A DNA stretch of 64,000 bases from Theropithecus gelada. Its lineage: Eukaryota; Chordata; Mammalia; Primates; Cercopithecidae. Of the stretch, positions 26,161-41,640 are shown in pieces. Numbering within the stretch: the stretch's first letter is position 1; each line of letters starts with the position of its first letter. The stretch is from contig NC_037670.1 of assembly GCF_003255815.1 (NCBI RefSeq), forward strand, positions 28,504,981 through 28,568,980, read 5' to 3'. The notes under the pieces were generated by a model. It was given only the letters and a program-made list of their open reading frames with translations, did not search any database and had not been told where the DNA came from. The translations under genes were made by a program, and so were the position numbers.

Positions 26161-26679
26161 CATCAGGTACTTGGCTGATCACCCCAGGGGATGATGCCAT
26201 ATCAAGGGCTCAGTGTTGGTCTCTACTGCCAGCAGATGAGGCACTCAGCAGTGGCCATAGCCAGGTCAGTCTTGGCAAATGGGAGTCTATGTTGCCAAAC
26301 CCCTGCACAATCTCCACCCTTGCCAACATGGCCACTTTGCTCAGGAATTCACTGGGAAATGACAGAGGTGGCTGGAAAAAGGATGGCAGGTATTCATAGA
26401 ACAAGTCATCCTACCCATTATTAAGTCCTATTCTGCTAAGGTCACCCTTTGGTGAGCATTCATATGGATACAAATATAATCGCTTTTTTCACCTATTTAT
26501 AGAGGTATGTCCAACCTACCTCTTCCAAATATTTGTCACTAACCTTCTAATCTTGTTTCTTCTAAGTTCCTGACCATCCAGTCAGGATGACCCCAGCCTA
26601 TGAATCAGTATATAATTGCATGTCTGGCCATTTCTCCTTCCAAGTAAAGTGAACCACCAGCAGTGTGGCTCAGATTTCT

Positions 26680-27330
26680 GCCCACTGAAAGGAATTCCCT
26701 TCACCACTGTCCTTCAGGGATGGCCCAGAGAGGGCCTGTAGAGCTGCAGCCATCCACTTTCAGGTGGTGCCTGGATGTTGTGCAGAACCATCTGTAAACC
26801 AGGCCTGGGTCCTCTCTTCCCCTCTCAGCTGATTCCCTACATGAAGCCATAGGGAAACTCCCAAGAAGCTGGGAGAGAAGGCATAACAGGGGTGGAACCA
26901 CAGGCATTTGGGTCGCTTTTTCATGTAACTTACTTGTGTTTCCAGGGCCCACCTGGGACCAATCATATATACCACTTCATTTGATCATGGAGTGTTGCTT
27001 TACATGCCTAACTTTATGACTTGATGGGTCAGACAATACCCAAACCATGACGGGAAGCTCTGGTTTCATGGTAACTTGGTGGCCCACGGTTACATGTTCA
27101 GTCTCTATTTAAAGACCCAGTAGCAGGCCAAGAGCTGTCTCTCAAAAGGAGAGTAGTTACCTTCAGATAATGGCAGGGCCTTGCTCCAAAATTTTAAAGC
27201 CCTGTGCTGCAATTTGCCTACAGGGGCCTGCCAAAAGCTCCAAACAGCATCCCCATCTGACGCTGACACTTCAAACGCCATTGGATCTGCTGGATCATAT
27301 AGCCTGAGTAGCAGAGCAGCAGTCACAGCA
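26680..27330 (-). pseudogene. ERVL RNase H region remnant
   Basis: The minus-strand ORF at 27105-27326 contains AVWSFWQAPVGKLQHRALKF and WSKALPLSEGNYSPFERQLL, a conserved ERVL/retroviral connection-RNase H segment. Further downstream, ORFs at 26760-26975 and 26701-26952 hold ERTQAWFTDGSAQHPGTT in one frame and KVDGCSSTGPLW in another, marking a frameshift in the RNase H domain near 26760. The FTDGSA motif holds the usual first catalytic aspartate. The gene is broken by several stops. Confidence 0.8.
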
Positions 27331-27855
27331 TCTGGGATCTAGTGCAGAGTGTTTTCTTTTTCTAGGTCCCACTCAAAACTAGCAACTTTTTAGGTCACTT
27401 GGTAAACGGCCACTATCTGGTTAAGTGTATCATAATCCACTGTCATTCTCTATGATCTATATTCTGCACAAGCCAAATAGGAAAGTTGAATGGAGATACA
27501 GTGGGAATCACTACCCCCGCATCTTTCAAGTCCTTCATGGTGGTACTAATCTCTGCAATCCCTCCAGGAAAGCAGTATTGCCTTTAATTTATTATTTTTC
27601 TAGGTAGAGAACATTCTAATGGCTCTCAGCCTTTCCTATCATAATAGTTCTCACTCAACATGTTCAGGGAACCATTGTAAGGATTCTGTCAGCTGCCAGC
27701 TGGCAGAATCCATTCCAGTGGTGAATTCTGAAACTCAGGGAATAACCACAGGATGGGTTAAGAGGTCTACTGAACCCACTGGAAGATGGACCTGAGCTAA
27801 AACTCCATTGATCATTCAACCTTGAGAAATTTGGGGTCTCTCCATTCAGAGCCAG
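27331..27855 (-). other. ERVL pol sequence upstream of RNase H, poorly resolved
   Basis: It is collinear with the ERVL internal region and ends at the MaLR insertion. I do not see an intact RT active-site motif. Part of the RT may be deleted or too diverged to read by eye. Confidence 0.5.
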
Positions 27856-28217
27856 TGATATGGTTTAGCTGTGTCCTCATCCAAATCTCATATTGAATTG
27901 TAGCTCCCATAATTCCCACGTGTTGTGGGAGGGACCTGGTGTAAGGTAATTGAATCATGGGGCAGGTCTTTCCCATGTTGTTCTTGTGATAGTGAATAAG
28001 TCTTAGGAGATCTGATGGTTTTATTCAGCGGAGTTCCCCTGCACATGCTCTCTTGTCTGCCACCATGTAAGATATGACGTTGTTCCTCCTTCTCTTTCTG
28101 CCATGATTGTGAGGCCTCCCCAGCATGTGGAACTGTGAGTCAGTTAAACCTCTTTCCTTTACAAATTACCCAGCCTTGGGCATGTTTTTATTAGCAGAGA
28201 GAGAACAGACTAATGCA
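27856..28217 (+). mobile_element. MaLR 5' LTR (THE1/MST type)
   Basis: Starts TGATATGGTTTAGCTGTGTC and ends ACAGACTAATGCA. The interior includes 'ttgtgggagggacctggtgt', 'gatctgatggttttattcag' and 'ttaaacctctttcctttaca'. Its length of 362 bp fits THE1-like LTRs. Internal sequence starting 'gtaaactggtaccagtagag' follows at once. Confidence 0.93.
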
Positions 28218-29751
28218 GTAAACTGGTACCAGTAGAGTGGGGTGCTGCTATTAAGATACCTGAACATGTGGAAGCAACTTTGAAACTGCCAACAGGCAGA
28301 GGTTGGAACAGTTTGGAGGGCTCAGAAGAAGACAGGAAAATGTCAGAAAGTTTGGAACTTCCTAGAGACTTGTTGAATGGCTTTGACCAAAATGCTGATA
28401 GTGATATGGACAATAAAGTCCAGGCTGAGGTGGTCTCAGATGAAGATGAAGAACTTGTTGGGAACTGGAGGAAAGATCACTCTTGCTATGCAGAGACTGG
28501 CAGCATTTTGCCCCTGCCCCAGGGATCTGTGGAACTTTGAACTGGAGAGAGATGATTTAGGGTATCTGACAGAAGAAATTTCCAAGCGGCAAAGCATTCA
28601 AGAGGAAGCAGAGCATAAGAGTGTGGAAAAGTTTGCAGCCTGACAGTGCATAGAAAAGAAAAAAAACATTTTCTGGGGAGAAATTCAAGCCTGCTGCAGA
28701 AATTTGCATAAGTAACAAGGAGCCAAATGTTAATCACGAAGACAATAGGAAAAATATCCCCAGGGCATGTCAAAGACCTTCATGGCAGCCCCTCCCATCA
28801 CAGATCTAAAGCCTAGGAGGAAAAAATGATTTCCTGGGCCCAGTCCAGGGCCCCCCTGCTGTGTGCAGCCTATGGACTTGGTGCCCTGCATCCCAGCTGC
28901 TCCACCCATGGTTAAAAGGGGCCAAGGTACAGCTCAGGCCATGCCTTCAGAGGGTGCAAGCCCCAAGCCTTGGTAGCTTCCATATGGTATTGAGCCTGTG
29001 GGTGCACAGAAGTCAAGAATTGAGGTTTGGGAACCTTTGCTTAGATTTCAGAGGATGTATGGAAATGCCTGGATGTCCAGGCAGAAGTTTGCTGCAGGGG
29101 TGGGGCCCTCAAGGAGAACCTCTGCTAGGGCAGTGCAGAAGGAAAATGTGGGGTCAGAGCCCCCACACAGAGTCTCCACTGGGGTAGTACCTAGTGGAGC
29201 TGTGAGAAGAGGCCCACTGTCCTACAGACCCCAGAATGGTAGATCCACTGACAGCTTGCATCGTGCCCCGGAAAAGCCACAGACCCTTAACACCAGTACA
29301 TGAAAGCTGCCAGGAGAGGAGTTGTACCCTGCAAAGCCACAGCGGTAGAGTTGCCCAAGACCTTGGGAGCCCACATTTTGCATCAGCATGACCTGGATGT
29401 GAGACATGAAGTCAAAGGAGATCATTTTGAAACTTCAATGTTTAATGATTGCCCTGTTGGATTTCAGACTTGCATGGTGCCTGTAGCCTTTTCGTTTTGG
29501 CCAATTTCTCCCATTTGAAATAGGTATATTTACCGAATGCCTGTACCTCCATTGTATCTGGGAAGTACCTAACTTGCTTTTTATTTTACAGGCTAATAGG
29601 TAGAAAGGACTTGCCTTGTCTCAGATGAGACGTTGGACTGTGGACTTTTGAGTTAATGCTGAAATGAGTTAAGACTCTGCGGACTGTTGGGAAGGCATGA
29701 TTGGTTTTGAAATGTGAGGACATGAGATTTGGAAGGGGCCAGGGGCACAAT
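28218..29751 (+). pseudogene. MaLR internal region with a relic gag-like ORF
   Basis: The internal region starts with the MaLR leader ('ctggtaccagtagagtgggg'). The plus-strand ORF at 28268-28540 (90 codons), containing GRGWNSLEGSEEDRKMSESL and DEELVGNW, and the overlapping ORF at 28377-28643, containing AAFCPCPRDLWNFELERDDL, correspond to the relic ORF of MST/THE1 internal sequence. A frameshift between them lies around 28490-28510. No pol sequence is present, as is normal for MaLRs. No functional product is expected. Confidence 0.8.
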
Positions 29752-30110
29752 TGTATAATTTGGCTGTGTCCCCACTCAAATCTCATACTGAAATGTAGCT
29801 CCCATAAATCCCATGTGCCATGGGAGGGACCTGGTGGGAGGTAACTGAATCATGGGGGTGGGTCTTTCCCATGTTGTTCTCATGATAGTGAATAAGTCTC
29901 ACAAGACCTGATGGTTTTATAAAAGGGAGCTCCCCGGTGCATGCCCTCTTGCCTGCTGCCATGTAAGACATTACTTTTCTCCTTCCATTTCTGCCATGAT
30001 TGTGAGGCCTCCCCAGCATGTGGAAGTGTGAGTCAATTAAACCTCTTTCCTTTATAAATTACCTAGCCTCTGGTATGTCTTTATTAGCAGCACGAGAATA
30101 GATTAATACA
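29752..30110 (+). mobile_element. MaLR 3' LTR (THE1/MST type)
   Basis: Starts TGTATAATTTGGCTGTGTCC and ends AGATTAATACA; 359 bp. It differs from the 5' LTR at many positions spread along its length, so the insertion is old. It has the same 'gtgaggcctccccagcatgt' and 'ttaaacctctttcctttata' blocks. Confidence 0.93.
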
Positions 30111-30115
30111 GTCAG

Positions 30116-31295
30116 TGTCCAGCAGTCCCCAAAAGGTCTGATTATTTCCTTTTCCCTAATATAATTACCCTGTTAAGGCTGTGTGTTCCTCTGGGGAAAG
30201 CTGGGAAAAAGATTAACAGTATAAATGTTCTATAGTATAATGAGGGCTCTTCTTGAGCGGGCCCAGTCTCACTCAAGGGGTTCTGAGTCTGTAAAAGGCT
30301 CAAGTCTGGGAATTGATTGAGGGGTCATGAGTCTGTTTTTATGATTCAAACTAGACTTTTGTTCACTTGACCTATAATTTTCTGATTATACAGATCAAGT
30401 AAGAATTTAGTAGGCTTCCTATCTATTTCACTTCTATGAACACTGATCAATTAGCTAATGCCAGAGTCTGTAGGAGTAGACTGTTTTGACTGCTTCTTTG
30501 ACTCTGCTGTCCATTACAGTAACCCTGCCCACCTTACCTTTGACTGTTTAGTGCCACTACCTGGTCTCTGCACCCAGGAATCTATTTATTCCCATTGTGT
30601 TTGGGTTCCCCAATTCAGTAACTGTGGTTCTCATTGTGAGGTCTGGTCTACAGAAAAGAGCAATCACAGAGGTCTTCAAGAATGTTGTGGCTCCTCTCAC
30701 AAATTTACTCCTCACAGTATTGGTGAAATGTATGTCTTCTACAGCCTCCCAGTGTGGGTGAGTAGATCCTAAATGACAAAACCGCTCTAATATTCCAATC
30801 TCCCTAAGCCTTGGATTCCCTCCCTCTACGTTAAACTAAGGTAGGTAGGTCATTTCCAATTTGCTCACAGTGGGACACCTTTGGATCTATGTTTCAACCA
30901 ATAAACCAACAAAACAAACTGTTAGAGCCATTTCTAACTCCATGAACTACAATATTAGATGCAAAATCTCTGCTTAGTGAGCCCATGTCAATAAATTCAG
31001 CCTGATCCAACTTTATGTTCCTTCTATGATTATCCCACACTTTTAGTATACAGCCCTACACATGTTCCACAGACTTCTGCCTACAGTAATTTAAAAACTC
31101 AAGCAGTTCTTCTAATTATAATTACTCTCCTGGGTCACACATGGTTCACCTTTAGGAGCCTGTTAGAACTTAAGTCAAGTTATAGGTCTGGAAGCAAAGA
31201 GGGATGGTGGGAGTGGGTCCTGAAGAGAATCAGCATTGTCTTCCAAGGCAACTGCCTCAAGTGAAGTCATTACAACTTCCTCAGGCAATGCAGGG
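30116..31295 (-). other. ERVL internal sequence (protease/gag side), decayed
   Basis: This is the right-hand part of the interrupted internal region. 'aaggtctgattatttccttt' and 'gggaaaaagattaacagtat' at 30136-30220 are ERVL-like read backwards. No frame stays open. The boundary between protease and gag cannot be drawn. Confidence 0.55.
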
Positions 31296-31595
31296 TTAAT
31301 CCTCCTGAGACCCAAGTGGACAGGCTGATACCACTGAGATGATGGTGCCATTACCTGAGAGTGGGAAGGCCATGGTCACTGGGGTTGAGGAGGCCACTTC
31401 TGCTGGGGGTAAGGAGGTCAATTCCACTGGAGATAGGGAGACGTCTGCCACTTGCAAAGCAAAATAATCAGAATTTAGGGGCTCAGTGTCCCCAGCTTCA
31501 TCAGGGTCTTCCCACACCTCCCTATCCCAATTTACAGGATCCCATTCTTTCCTAATCAATGCCCTCACTTTTACCCTGTGAGGCTGGGAGCTCAA
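31296..31595 (-). pseudogene. ERVL gag-region remnant
   Basis: The minus-strand ORF of 99 codons contains VKVRALIRKEWDPVNWDREV then WEDPDEAGDTEPLNSD, an acidic/tryptophan segment characteristic of ERVL gag as I recall it. It lies in the right place, between the 5' LTR leader and pol. It is a fragment: the flanking frames are closed. Confidence 0.6.
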
Positions 31596-32085
31596 TTTGT
31601 CTTGTAATTCAGCCAGCTGAAAGATAAGATTCTGTGTTTGATTTTCAGCATTTCAGTTCTGTGGCTACACATGATGAGGGTCTTTTTTAGGGCATACCAA
31701 GAAGCTCTTGAGTCATTTATGTAGCACTTGTACTGGGAGTCCCTGTTTAGCACTTCAAGTCCCTGAGCTCAGCTCATTAGGAACAACCAACCAATTCACT
31801 ATATTTGTTCATTTTCCAGAAATATTTGAAAGTATTATATACAGATTCACCTATATCCTTGCTTCCCATAGGTAGTTAAGTGTATTCTATGCAGGTTTTT
31901 GTGCATTTCTATAAACAGTTTATACCATGGACTGCCATTGTTCTCTTTACTACTGGAAATAGCATAATTAGTGTCTTTAAATTTAATCAGATTAGAGATT
32001 CAATTTCAGAAACCCAAGAACTTATTTTAGAAAATTCATATTTAAAATTCTGGCTCTCTAGAACTACTCTCAGTATCAAAATCTC
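31596..32085 (-). other. ERVL leader and 5' gag region
   Basis: Sequence between the 5' LTR and the gag-like ORF. On the plus strand 'ctctcagtatcaaaatctct' (32067-32086) abuts the LTR and may be a decayed primer-binding site, but I cannot assign the tRNA. Confidence 0.45.
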
Positions 32086-32596
32086 TATTAGGGTTCTCCA
32101 CAGAAACAGAACTCTCATGTAGGTCCTCTGGAAAACTCCAATATGGATTTTGATACTGATGTACATATATAGACTTATTATGAGGAGTTAGCTCACATGA
32201 TTGTGGACATTGAGAAGTCCCAGCATTCGCTGTCTGCAAACTGAAGACCCAGGAAAGCCTCTAGTGTGATTCCATTTGACTCCAAAGGCCAGAGAACAAG
32301 GGGGAGCTGAAGGTGTAAATCCCAGTCAGAGGGTCAGAGAAGATGAGAGAAGCTGTCCCAGGTCAAGTAGGCAGGCAGGAAGCCAAAAGAAGCAAATTCC
32401 TCCCCTCCCTTTTGTTTTCTTAAGGCCCTCAAGGGATTGGATGATGCCCATCCACATTGGGAGGGCAATTCTCTTTATTGAGTGCACTGATTCCAATGCT
32501 AATTTCATCCAGAAACATCCTCCGGACTCCACCAGGAACAATGTTTAATCTGGGCACCCTGTGGCCAGTCAAGTTGACACATAATTAACCATCACA
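32086..32596 (-). mobile_element. ERVL 5' LTR (MLT2-like)
   Basis: On the plus strand it begins 'tattagggttctccacagaa' and ends 'cataattaaccatcaca', the reverse complement of an MLT2 LTR. 'gattggatgatgcccatcca' and 'gtggccagtcaagttgacac' are clear MLT2 landmarks. It is about 40 bp longer than its partner, mostly from extra sequence near 32112-32160. Confidence 0.85.
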
Positions 32597-33114
32597 GCCA
32601 AGTAGCCATGTTTAATTAGGCCATGTTTTCTGAACTATGCACCCCCTCTGCATCCTAATATCTCAAGGGTTGAGCCAAAGTATTGCTCAAAGAATATCAA
32701 CAAGTGCTAATACTGCTTTTTCCCCCAAAATCAAAGTAAATAATCAAATTTTAAAAATTTTTACATATGTGCCCTTTACAATTTTTTAAATGTCTTTGGT
32801 CCCTATGACCAGTTGTCTAAACTAGAATTTAGTATAGGATACTGACTCTGCACTATTTATATAGTTATTTTAATTGTCTGTCTCCTAAATAAGTTTGAAA
32901 TTTACTGAAAAGACCACATGGTTAGTGGGAAAAGTGGGAAATTAGGCCATTGACTATTGACATACACAAAGCCCTGAAAGCCTGACTCAGTACAGTAGTG
33001 GTGTGCTAAGCACTGGGGAGACTTGAGTGACTTTTGAGCTGAGAAGAAGCCCAATTACAGCTGTGCCATAGGAATACTTCTTTGACTACAGGGGCCAGGA
33101 AAGATAACAGCAAA
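32597..33114. other. Unassigned non-coding sequence
   Basis: AT-rich, with no gene or repeat named. Confidence 0.35.
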
Positions 33115-33290
33115 ACTTCTCAAAATGTGGTCTTCTACCAACTGGATCAGAACCCCCCAGGATCATTTTAAATGGGAACACCCAAGACCTCCAGTCAGAA
33201 TTTCTGGGTGTAGGACCCAGGAATCTATATTTTAACAGTCTCCCAGATTTTAATGTACATTTTAATGTACATTGAAATTTATGAATCAGC
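33115..33290 (-). mobile_element. MER5A-like hAT fossil with a 12-bp tandem duplication
   Basis: The stretch 'ttctcaaaatgtggtcttct', 'aatttctgggtgtaggaccc' and 'aggaatctatattttaacag' follows MER5A read backwards. At 33247-33270 the unit attttaatgtac is repeated twice in tandem. Ends are degraded. Confidence 0.6.
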
Positions 33291-35016
33291 AGATTAGATA
33301 GAGGAGAAGTGGGAGATATGAAAACCAGTTCGGTGGCTGCAGAGATTCTGCCAAAGAGAGGTGATGAGTGAATAAACTAGAGGGACTTGATCTAGAATGA
33401 AACAAGTAATAACACATGAAGGAAAAGCCAGCAATGGACAAGCAGCCAAGGGCTTCTGACCAGGGTGACCGAAGGATGGTGGGGCCATTAGCAGAAACAA
33501 GGAGGGTAGGAGAACAAGTTAGGAGGGTAGGAGAAACATATGAATTTGGTCAAAGAAAATACATATGTTTGGATTTGGCCACTGTAAAAGTGAGGTGCTG
33601 GCAGGACGTCCTAGCAGGCACATGGGATGCTCTGTCATGAGCAGATATCTGCATGGTATTGTACGTCTATGGTCGACTCACATGCCTAGAAACCGAGAGA
33701 CATAATGAAGCTCGGGCCATGGGGCAGGTCTTCTCGGAGTCTATTAACTTTCTCTGCTTGTGGCCAGAGATGACACCCATTGCCTGACAGCTATCTGCAG
33801 ATTAGTCCATTAGTCACACAAAGGTGATGAGAACTGAGGAGAGGAAGATGAACTACCTGAAAACCAGCTTATGGTTCCCACCCCACCGGGTCTACCTGAC
33901 AACAACATTTTCCAAAAGGTATCACAGTATTATTACTCTTGAGCTCTGGTTGGGATCTCTGTGCATGTCCTCATTGCAATAGTGCACCAGCAGTTTACTT
34001 TCAAAAGCAGCTTCAAAATCCTCACAGCTGTGTTTTAAACTCGGCCAATTAGATTTCACTGGAAAGTCAGTCAGGGCCAAAACCTGGGAGCAATTTCAAG
34101 GACACCTTTTAAGACCAAAAGGCAGCCTTTCAGAATTGACAGTTTCTGTAGATCCAAGTTACACAGAGCCTTTCATCTGCACATTAGCAGATGCAGGACT
34201 GGGAGGATGGACTGGAAGGACTTATCTGAAACTGGAATCATCAGGTTTCCTGAAACACACACATTTTCTTGTTTAGCTTCCCATCCACCAAGGAGGTCAT
34301 CTGGGGAATATCACTGCCAGAAATATACCTAAAGGTTTTCAATTAAAATAAATTGCCTCAATCTTTGCAAATTATACAAGAACTGGCAGTGTCATACCAA
34401 GGCCACAAACTCACTCTCAGGCAAGCTCGAGGGTGACAAACTTCAGAAACCACAGATGGGGAATGAAATCCCTTCGATGCTCACAGCCTGCCCTCTGTGA
34501 CCTTCTGAATGGAGTCACAGTGCCTGGTCCTCATAAGCCCCAGGAAGCTGTCAGCAGAAGCTGTGGAAAATCCACCCCGGTGATCAGTCCTCAGGCCTGC
34601 TTTAGTCTCCGGTTGACCCAAGGTCTTCCTGCCTGTCTCAGAGGACTCCTGGGGCCAGCTTAGGGATAGGTGGCATCACACATCCTTTCTGTAATCCACC
34701 AAGCCTAACTCATCTCAAGGACGGTAAGTAACCCTCAAGCACCTCCCAGGTCCAAACCCTCCCTGGCCTCTGATCTTTATTTCCATCAGACTCTCCTGGG
34801 CACGCAGAACAAGCAACACATTTATGTTGCTTCCCACTCTAGACCGTAAACTCACTTGTATTTTTCCTTTCTGGAATTCCCCTGCTAGCTCTACAGCCCC
34901 AAGAGAGGAATTGTCCAGAGTTTGGATGAGTGACACTTGTATTGCTTACAAACTTTTCAAGATGTGAATATTTAAGATGATTCAGGACTATGCATGGTGA
35001 CACATGCCTATGTCAC
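33291..35016. other. Unassigned non-coding sequence
   Basis: No named repeat or gene. 33440-33540 is purine-rich. Several 60-76 codon ORFs overlap on both strands without known similarity. Confidence 0.35.
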
Positions 35017-35749
35017 TATATTAGTCTGCTAGGGCTGCCATAACGACGTACCACAGACTGGGTGGCTTAAACAACAGCTTTTTGTTTTTTGGGGGTTTTT
35101 TGGATTTTTTTGGTTTGTTTGTTTTTGAGATGGAGTCTTGCTCTGTCGCCCAGGCTGGAAAGCAGTGGCACGATCTAGGCTCACTGCAGCTTCTGCCTCC
35201 CTGATTCAAGCGATTCTCCTGCCTCAGCCTCCCAAGTAGCTGAGATTACAGGCACGCACCACCACGCCCAGCTGATTTTTGTATTTTTAGTAGAGATGGA
35301 GTTTCATCATGCTGGCCAGGCTGGTCTCGATTACCTGACCTCATGATCTGCCCACCTCGGCCTCCCAAAGTGCTGGGATTACAGGTGTGAGCCACTGTGC
35401 CCGGCCAAACAACAGTTTTGTTTTGTTTTAAATACAATTCTAGAGGCTGGAAGTCCCAGATCAAGGTGTCAGCAGGGTTGGTTTCCTTCTGAGGCCTCTT
35501 TCCTTGGCTTACAGATGGCCACCTGCTTCTGGTATTAATATTTTCACATGCTCATCCCTCTGTGAGTCTGTACCCTAATTTTTTTTATAAGAACACCAGT
35601 TAGATTGGATTAAGGCCCGTCCTAACAGCCTCATTTAACTGTGGTTACCTCTTTAAAGACCCTATCTCCGAATTCAGTCCCCTTCTGAGGTCCTGGAGGT
35701 TAGGAATTCAAACATATGAATTTGTAAGGACACAGTTCAGCCCACGACA
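35017..35749 (-). mobile_element. MLT1-type LTR, minus strand, split by an Alu
   Basis: The parts are 35017-35077 and 35416-35749. The plus strand reads 'tattagtctgctagggctgc', 'cagactgggtggcttaaaca', then after the Alu 'tagaggctggaagtcccaga', 'gacacagttcagcccacgac'. It is the same LTR class as 390-787, here reversed. The Alu's target duplication aaacaacag lies in its A-rich start. Confidence 0.82.
35069..35415 (-). mobile_element. AluS-like SINE with 9-bp target duplication
   Basis: Minus-strand Alu from an impure T-rich tail (35080-35125, mixed with G) to 'cactgtgcccggcc' at 35406. The repeat aaacaacag flanks it at 35069-35077 and 35407-35415. Confidence 0.92.
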
Positions 35750-36411
35750 GCCACAGAGCATGCACCCAGTGGAAGTCCAAGCCCTCCTGCGCCTCGCCTC
35801 AGAGCCAGACTACCCACTGCCGTATTCCTCATGAGTTGGAGTGAGTTAGGGAAGACAGAAAGTTCAGTTAAGTCAGCTGTTTCTGGTTCACAGCTCTGGT
35901 AGAAAGTTCACTGGGAAGAAGTGTTGGCAATTAATAACCGGCAGGCTCAGGTCCTCACCTGTTTAGACCCCCATCTCCCTTGTCGGTGGGCATCACCTAG
36001 TGCCTTCTACTGATCAGCTACCCTGCCTCAAAGCCGTGGCCCCCCAGCCTTCAGAGAAGAATCTCACAAAGCATTCACACACACTCCAGGTGACAGAAAT
36101 TCCTGTGCCTGCAGTGCTCTAGTTACATGTGGGACCCAAGCACTCGGTCCAGGCCTGCTTGGAGCACGTGTGATCTCATCGGACAGAGGAGGCCGCATGG
36201 AGGGCCCCATGCGGAGACGGGCCCAGGCACCGACCAGAGCCTGCTGGAGGCTGCATGCAGCTGTTCGAAGAGAATTAGTTTGACCCTCACAATGGAAGAG
36301 GCAGAACAGTTCAGGAAATCTACTCTAAAAGGGCAAAGATACCTACATCTGTGTCAAAGAGAAGCACTGCTATTGGTGAGAAAACACCAATGGAACAAGG
36401 TGTGGTACCGT
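35750..36411. other. Unassigned sequence, locally GC-rich, with a short perfect palindrome
   Basis: 36140-36260 is richer in G and C and contains several CpGs but is too short for a CpG island. A perfect inverted repeat, ccgcatgg/ccatgcgg with a 6-base centre, lies at 36193-36214. The plus-strand ORF at 36127-36471 (114 codons) has no similarity I know. Confidence 0.4.
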
Positions 36412-36500
36412 TTAGAGGAGGGTCAGACCCGAGGCCCGGGTGAGAAACGCTTGGGGGAAGGTGGCCGTTGAGCTGAGTCTGGAAGGCTGTGGGTAAATGG
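36412..36500 (-). mobile_element. L2 fragment, minus strand
   Basis: 'gaaggtggccgttgagctga' followed by 'gtctggaaggctgtgggtaa' matches the L2 3' region read backwards. Short and diverged. Confidence 0.5.
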
Positions 36501-41029
<4,529 letters not shown>

Positions 41030-41461
41030 CCATGTGGATTTCTCAATGCCCTTTGTATGGACGATGCCGTCAGGAAAACTCAGGGAAAACCAAAGAGAAC
41101 AGAGCCAAAGAGTACAATGCACTTGGATCTTCTTCATTCACCAACTTCTCTAGAAGCCACTTCAAAGAGACAGAACTATTGTTATTTTTTGTGTTGTCCT
41201 GTATTCATGTGGCAACTTAGCTTTCAAAGGACTGTCACACCTACTAGTTCCTTTTATCCTCTCAAAGCCCCATGAGGTGGGTACAACTACAATCATCTCC
41301 TTTGACAGATGTGTCAGCCTCTAGGGCACACCATGGTGGTGTGAGATGCTCCAAAGAAATCCGGGTGACTCCCAAAGTGAGTTCTTTACACTGTGTCGCA
41401 AACAGGCAATTGGATCTAAATCTTCATAGAAAGATGGAAAGTTGAGTGATGTTGCTGAATG
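41030..41461. other. Unassigned sequence with a MIR remnant
   Basis: At about 41250-41330, 'ttatcctctcaaagccccat', 'gaggtgggtacaactacaat' and 'catctcctttgacagatgtg' fit MIR on the minus strand. The rest is unassigned. Confidence 0.45.
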
Positions 41462-41640
41462 GTTTAGAGTGAGACAACAGGCGTCTATAGATTTGTGCTG
41501 GACCTATAGGTTCTCATCCTGGTTTGGCCACTCGATGGCCATGCAAGTTTGAGAAAGTCATTGAACCTCTTCAGACTTAGTTTCCTTGATTAAAAAACAG
41601 GAATAAAAATAATATCTGCCCTGCTCTCTGTGCAGGATGG
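41462..41640 (+). mobile_element. MIR SINE
   Basis: The order 'ggttctcatcctggtttggc', 'gagaaagtcattgaacctct', 'tcagacttagtttccttgat' and 'ggaataaaaataatatctgc' follows the MIR core. Confidence 0.75.

Larger units (their letters stand above)
27851..30115 (+). mobile_element. Complete THE1/MST-type MaLR provirus, plus strand
   Basis: Two similar LTRs (27856-28217 and 29752-30110) flank a 1.5-kb internal region, and the whole inserts in ERVL sequence on the opposite strand. The flanking pentamers gccag (27851-27855) and gtcag (30111-30115) match at 4 of 5 positions and are a likely 5-bp target duplication. MaLRs are non-autonomous relatives of ERVL. Having both LTRs and the internal part is uncommon, because most copies survive as solo LTRs. 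Confidence 0.92.
24309..32596 (-). mobile_element. ERVL provirus, minus strand, interrupted by a MaLR provirus
   Basis: Two MLT2-like LTRs in the same (minus) orientation, at 24309-24779 and 32086-32596, bound decayed ERVL internal sequence. Reading the minus strand from the right: 5' LTR, leader, a gag-like region (to about 30.9 kb), a poorly resolved protease/RT part, RNase H (about 27.3-26.7 kb), integrase (about 26.1-25.9 kb) and dUTPase (about 25.7-25.4 kb). A 2.26-kb MaLR provirus (27856-30110) splits it. Without that insert the provirus is about 6.0 kb, near ERVL length. No env is seen, which fits ERVL. Every reading frame is broken by stops and shifts. I could not confirm flanking target duplications. 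Confidence 0.87.

Noticed and set aside
28268..28643. Acidic ORFs at 28.3-28.6 kb as a host gene
   Set aside because: They lie between two MaLR LTRs and match the relic ORF of MST/THE1 internal sequence.
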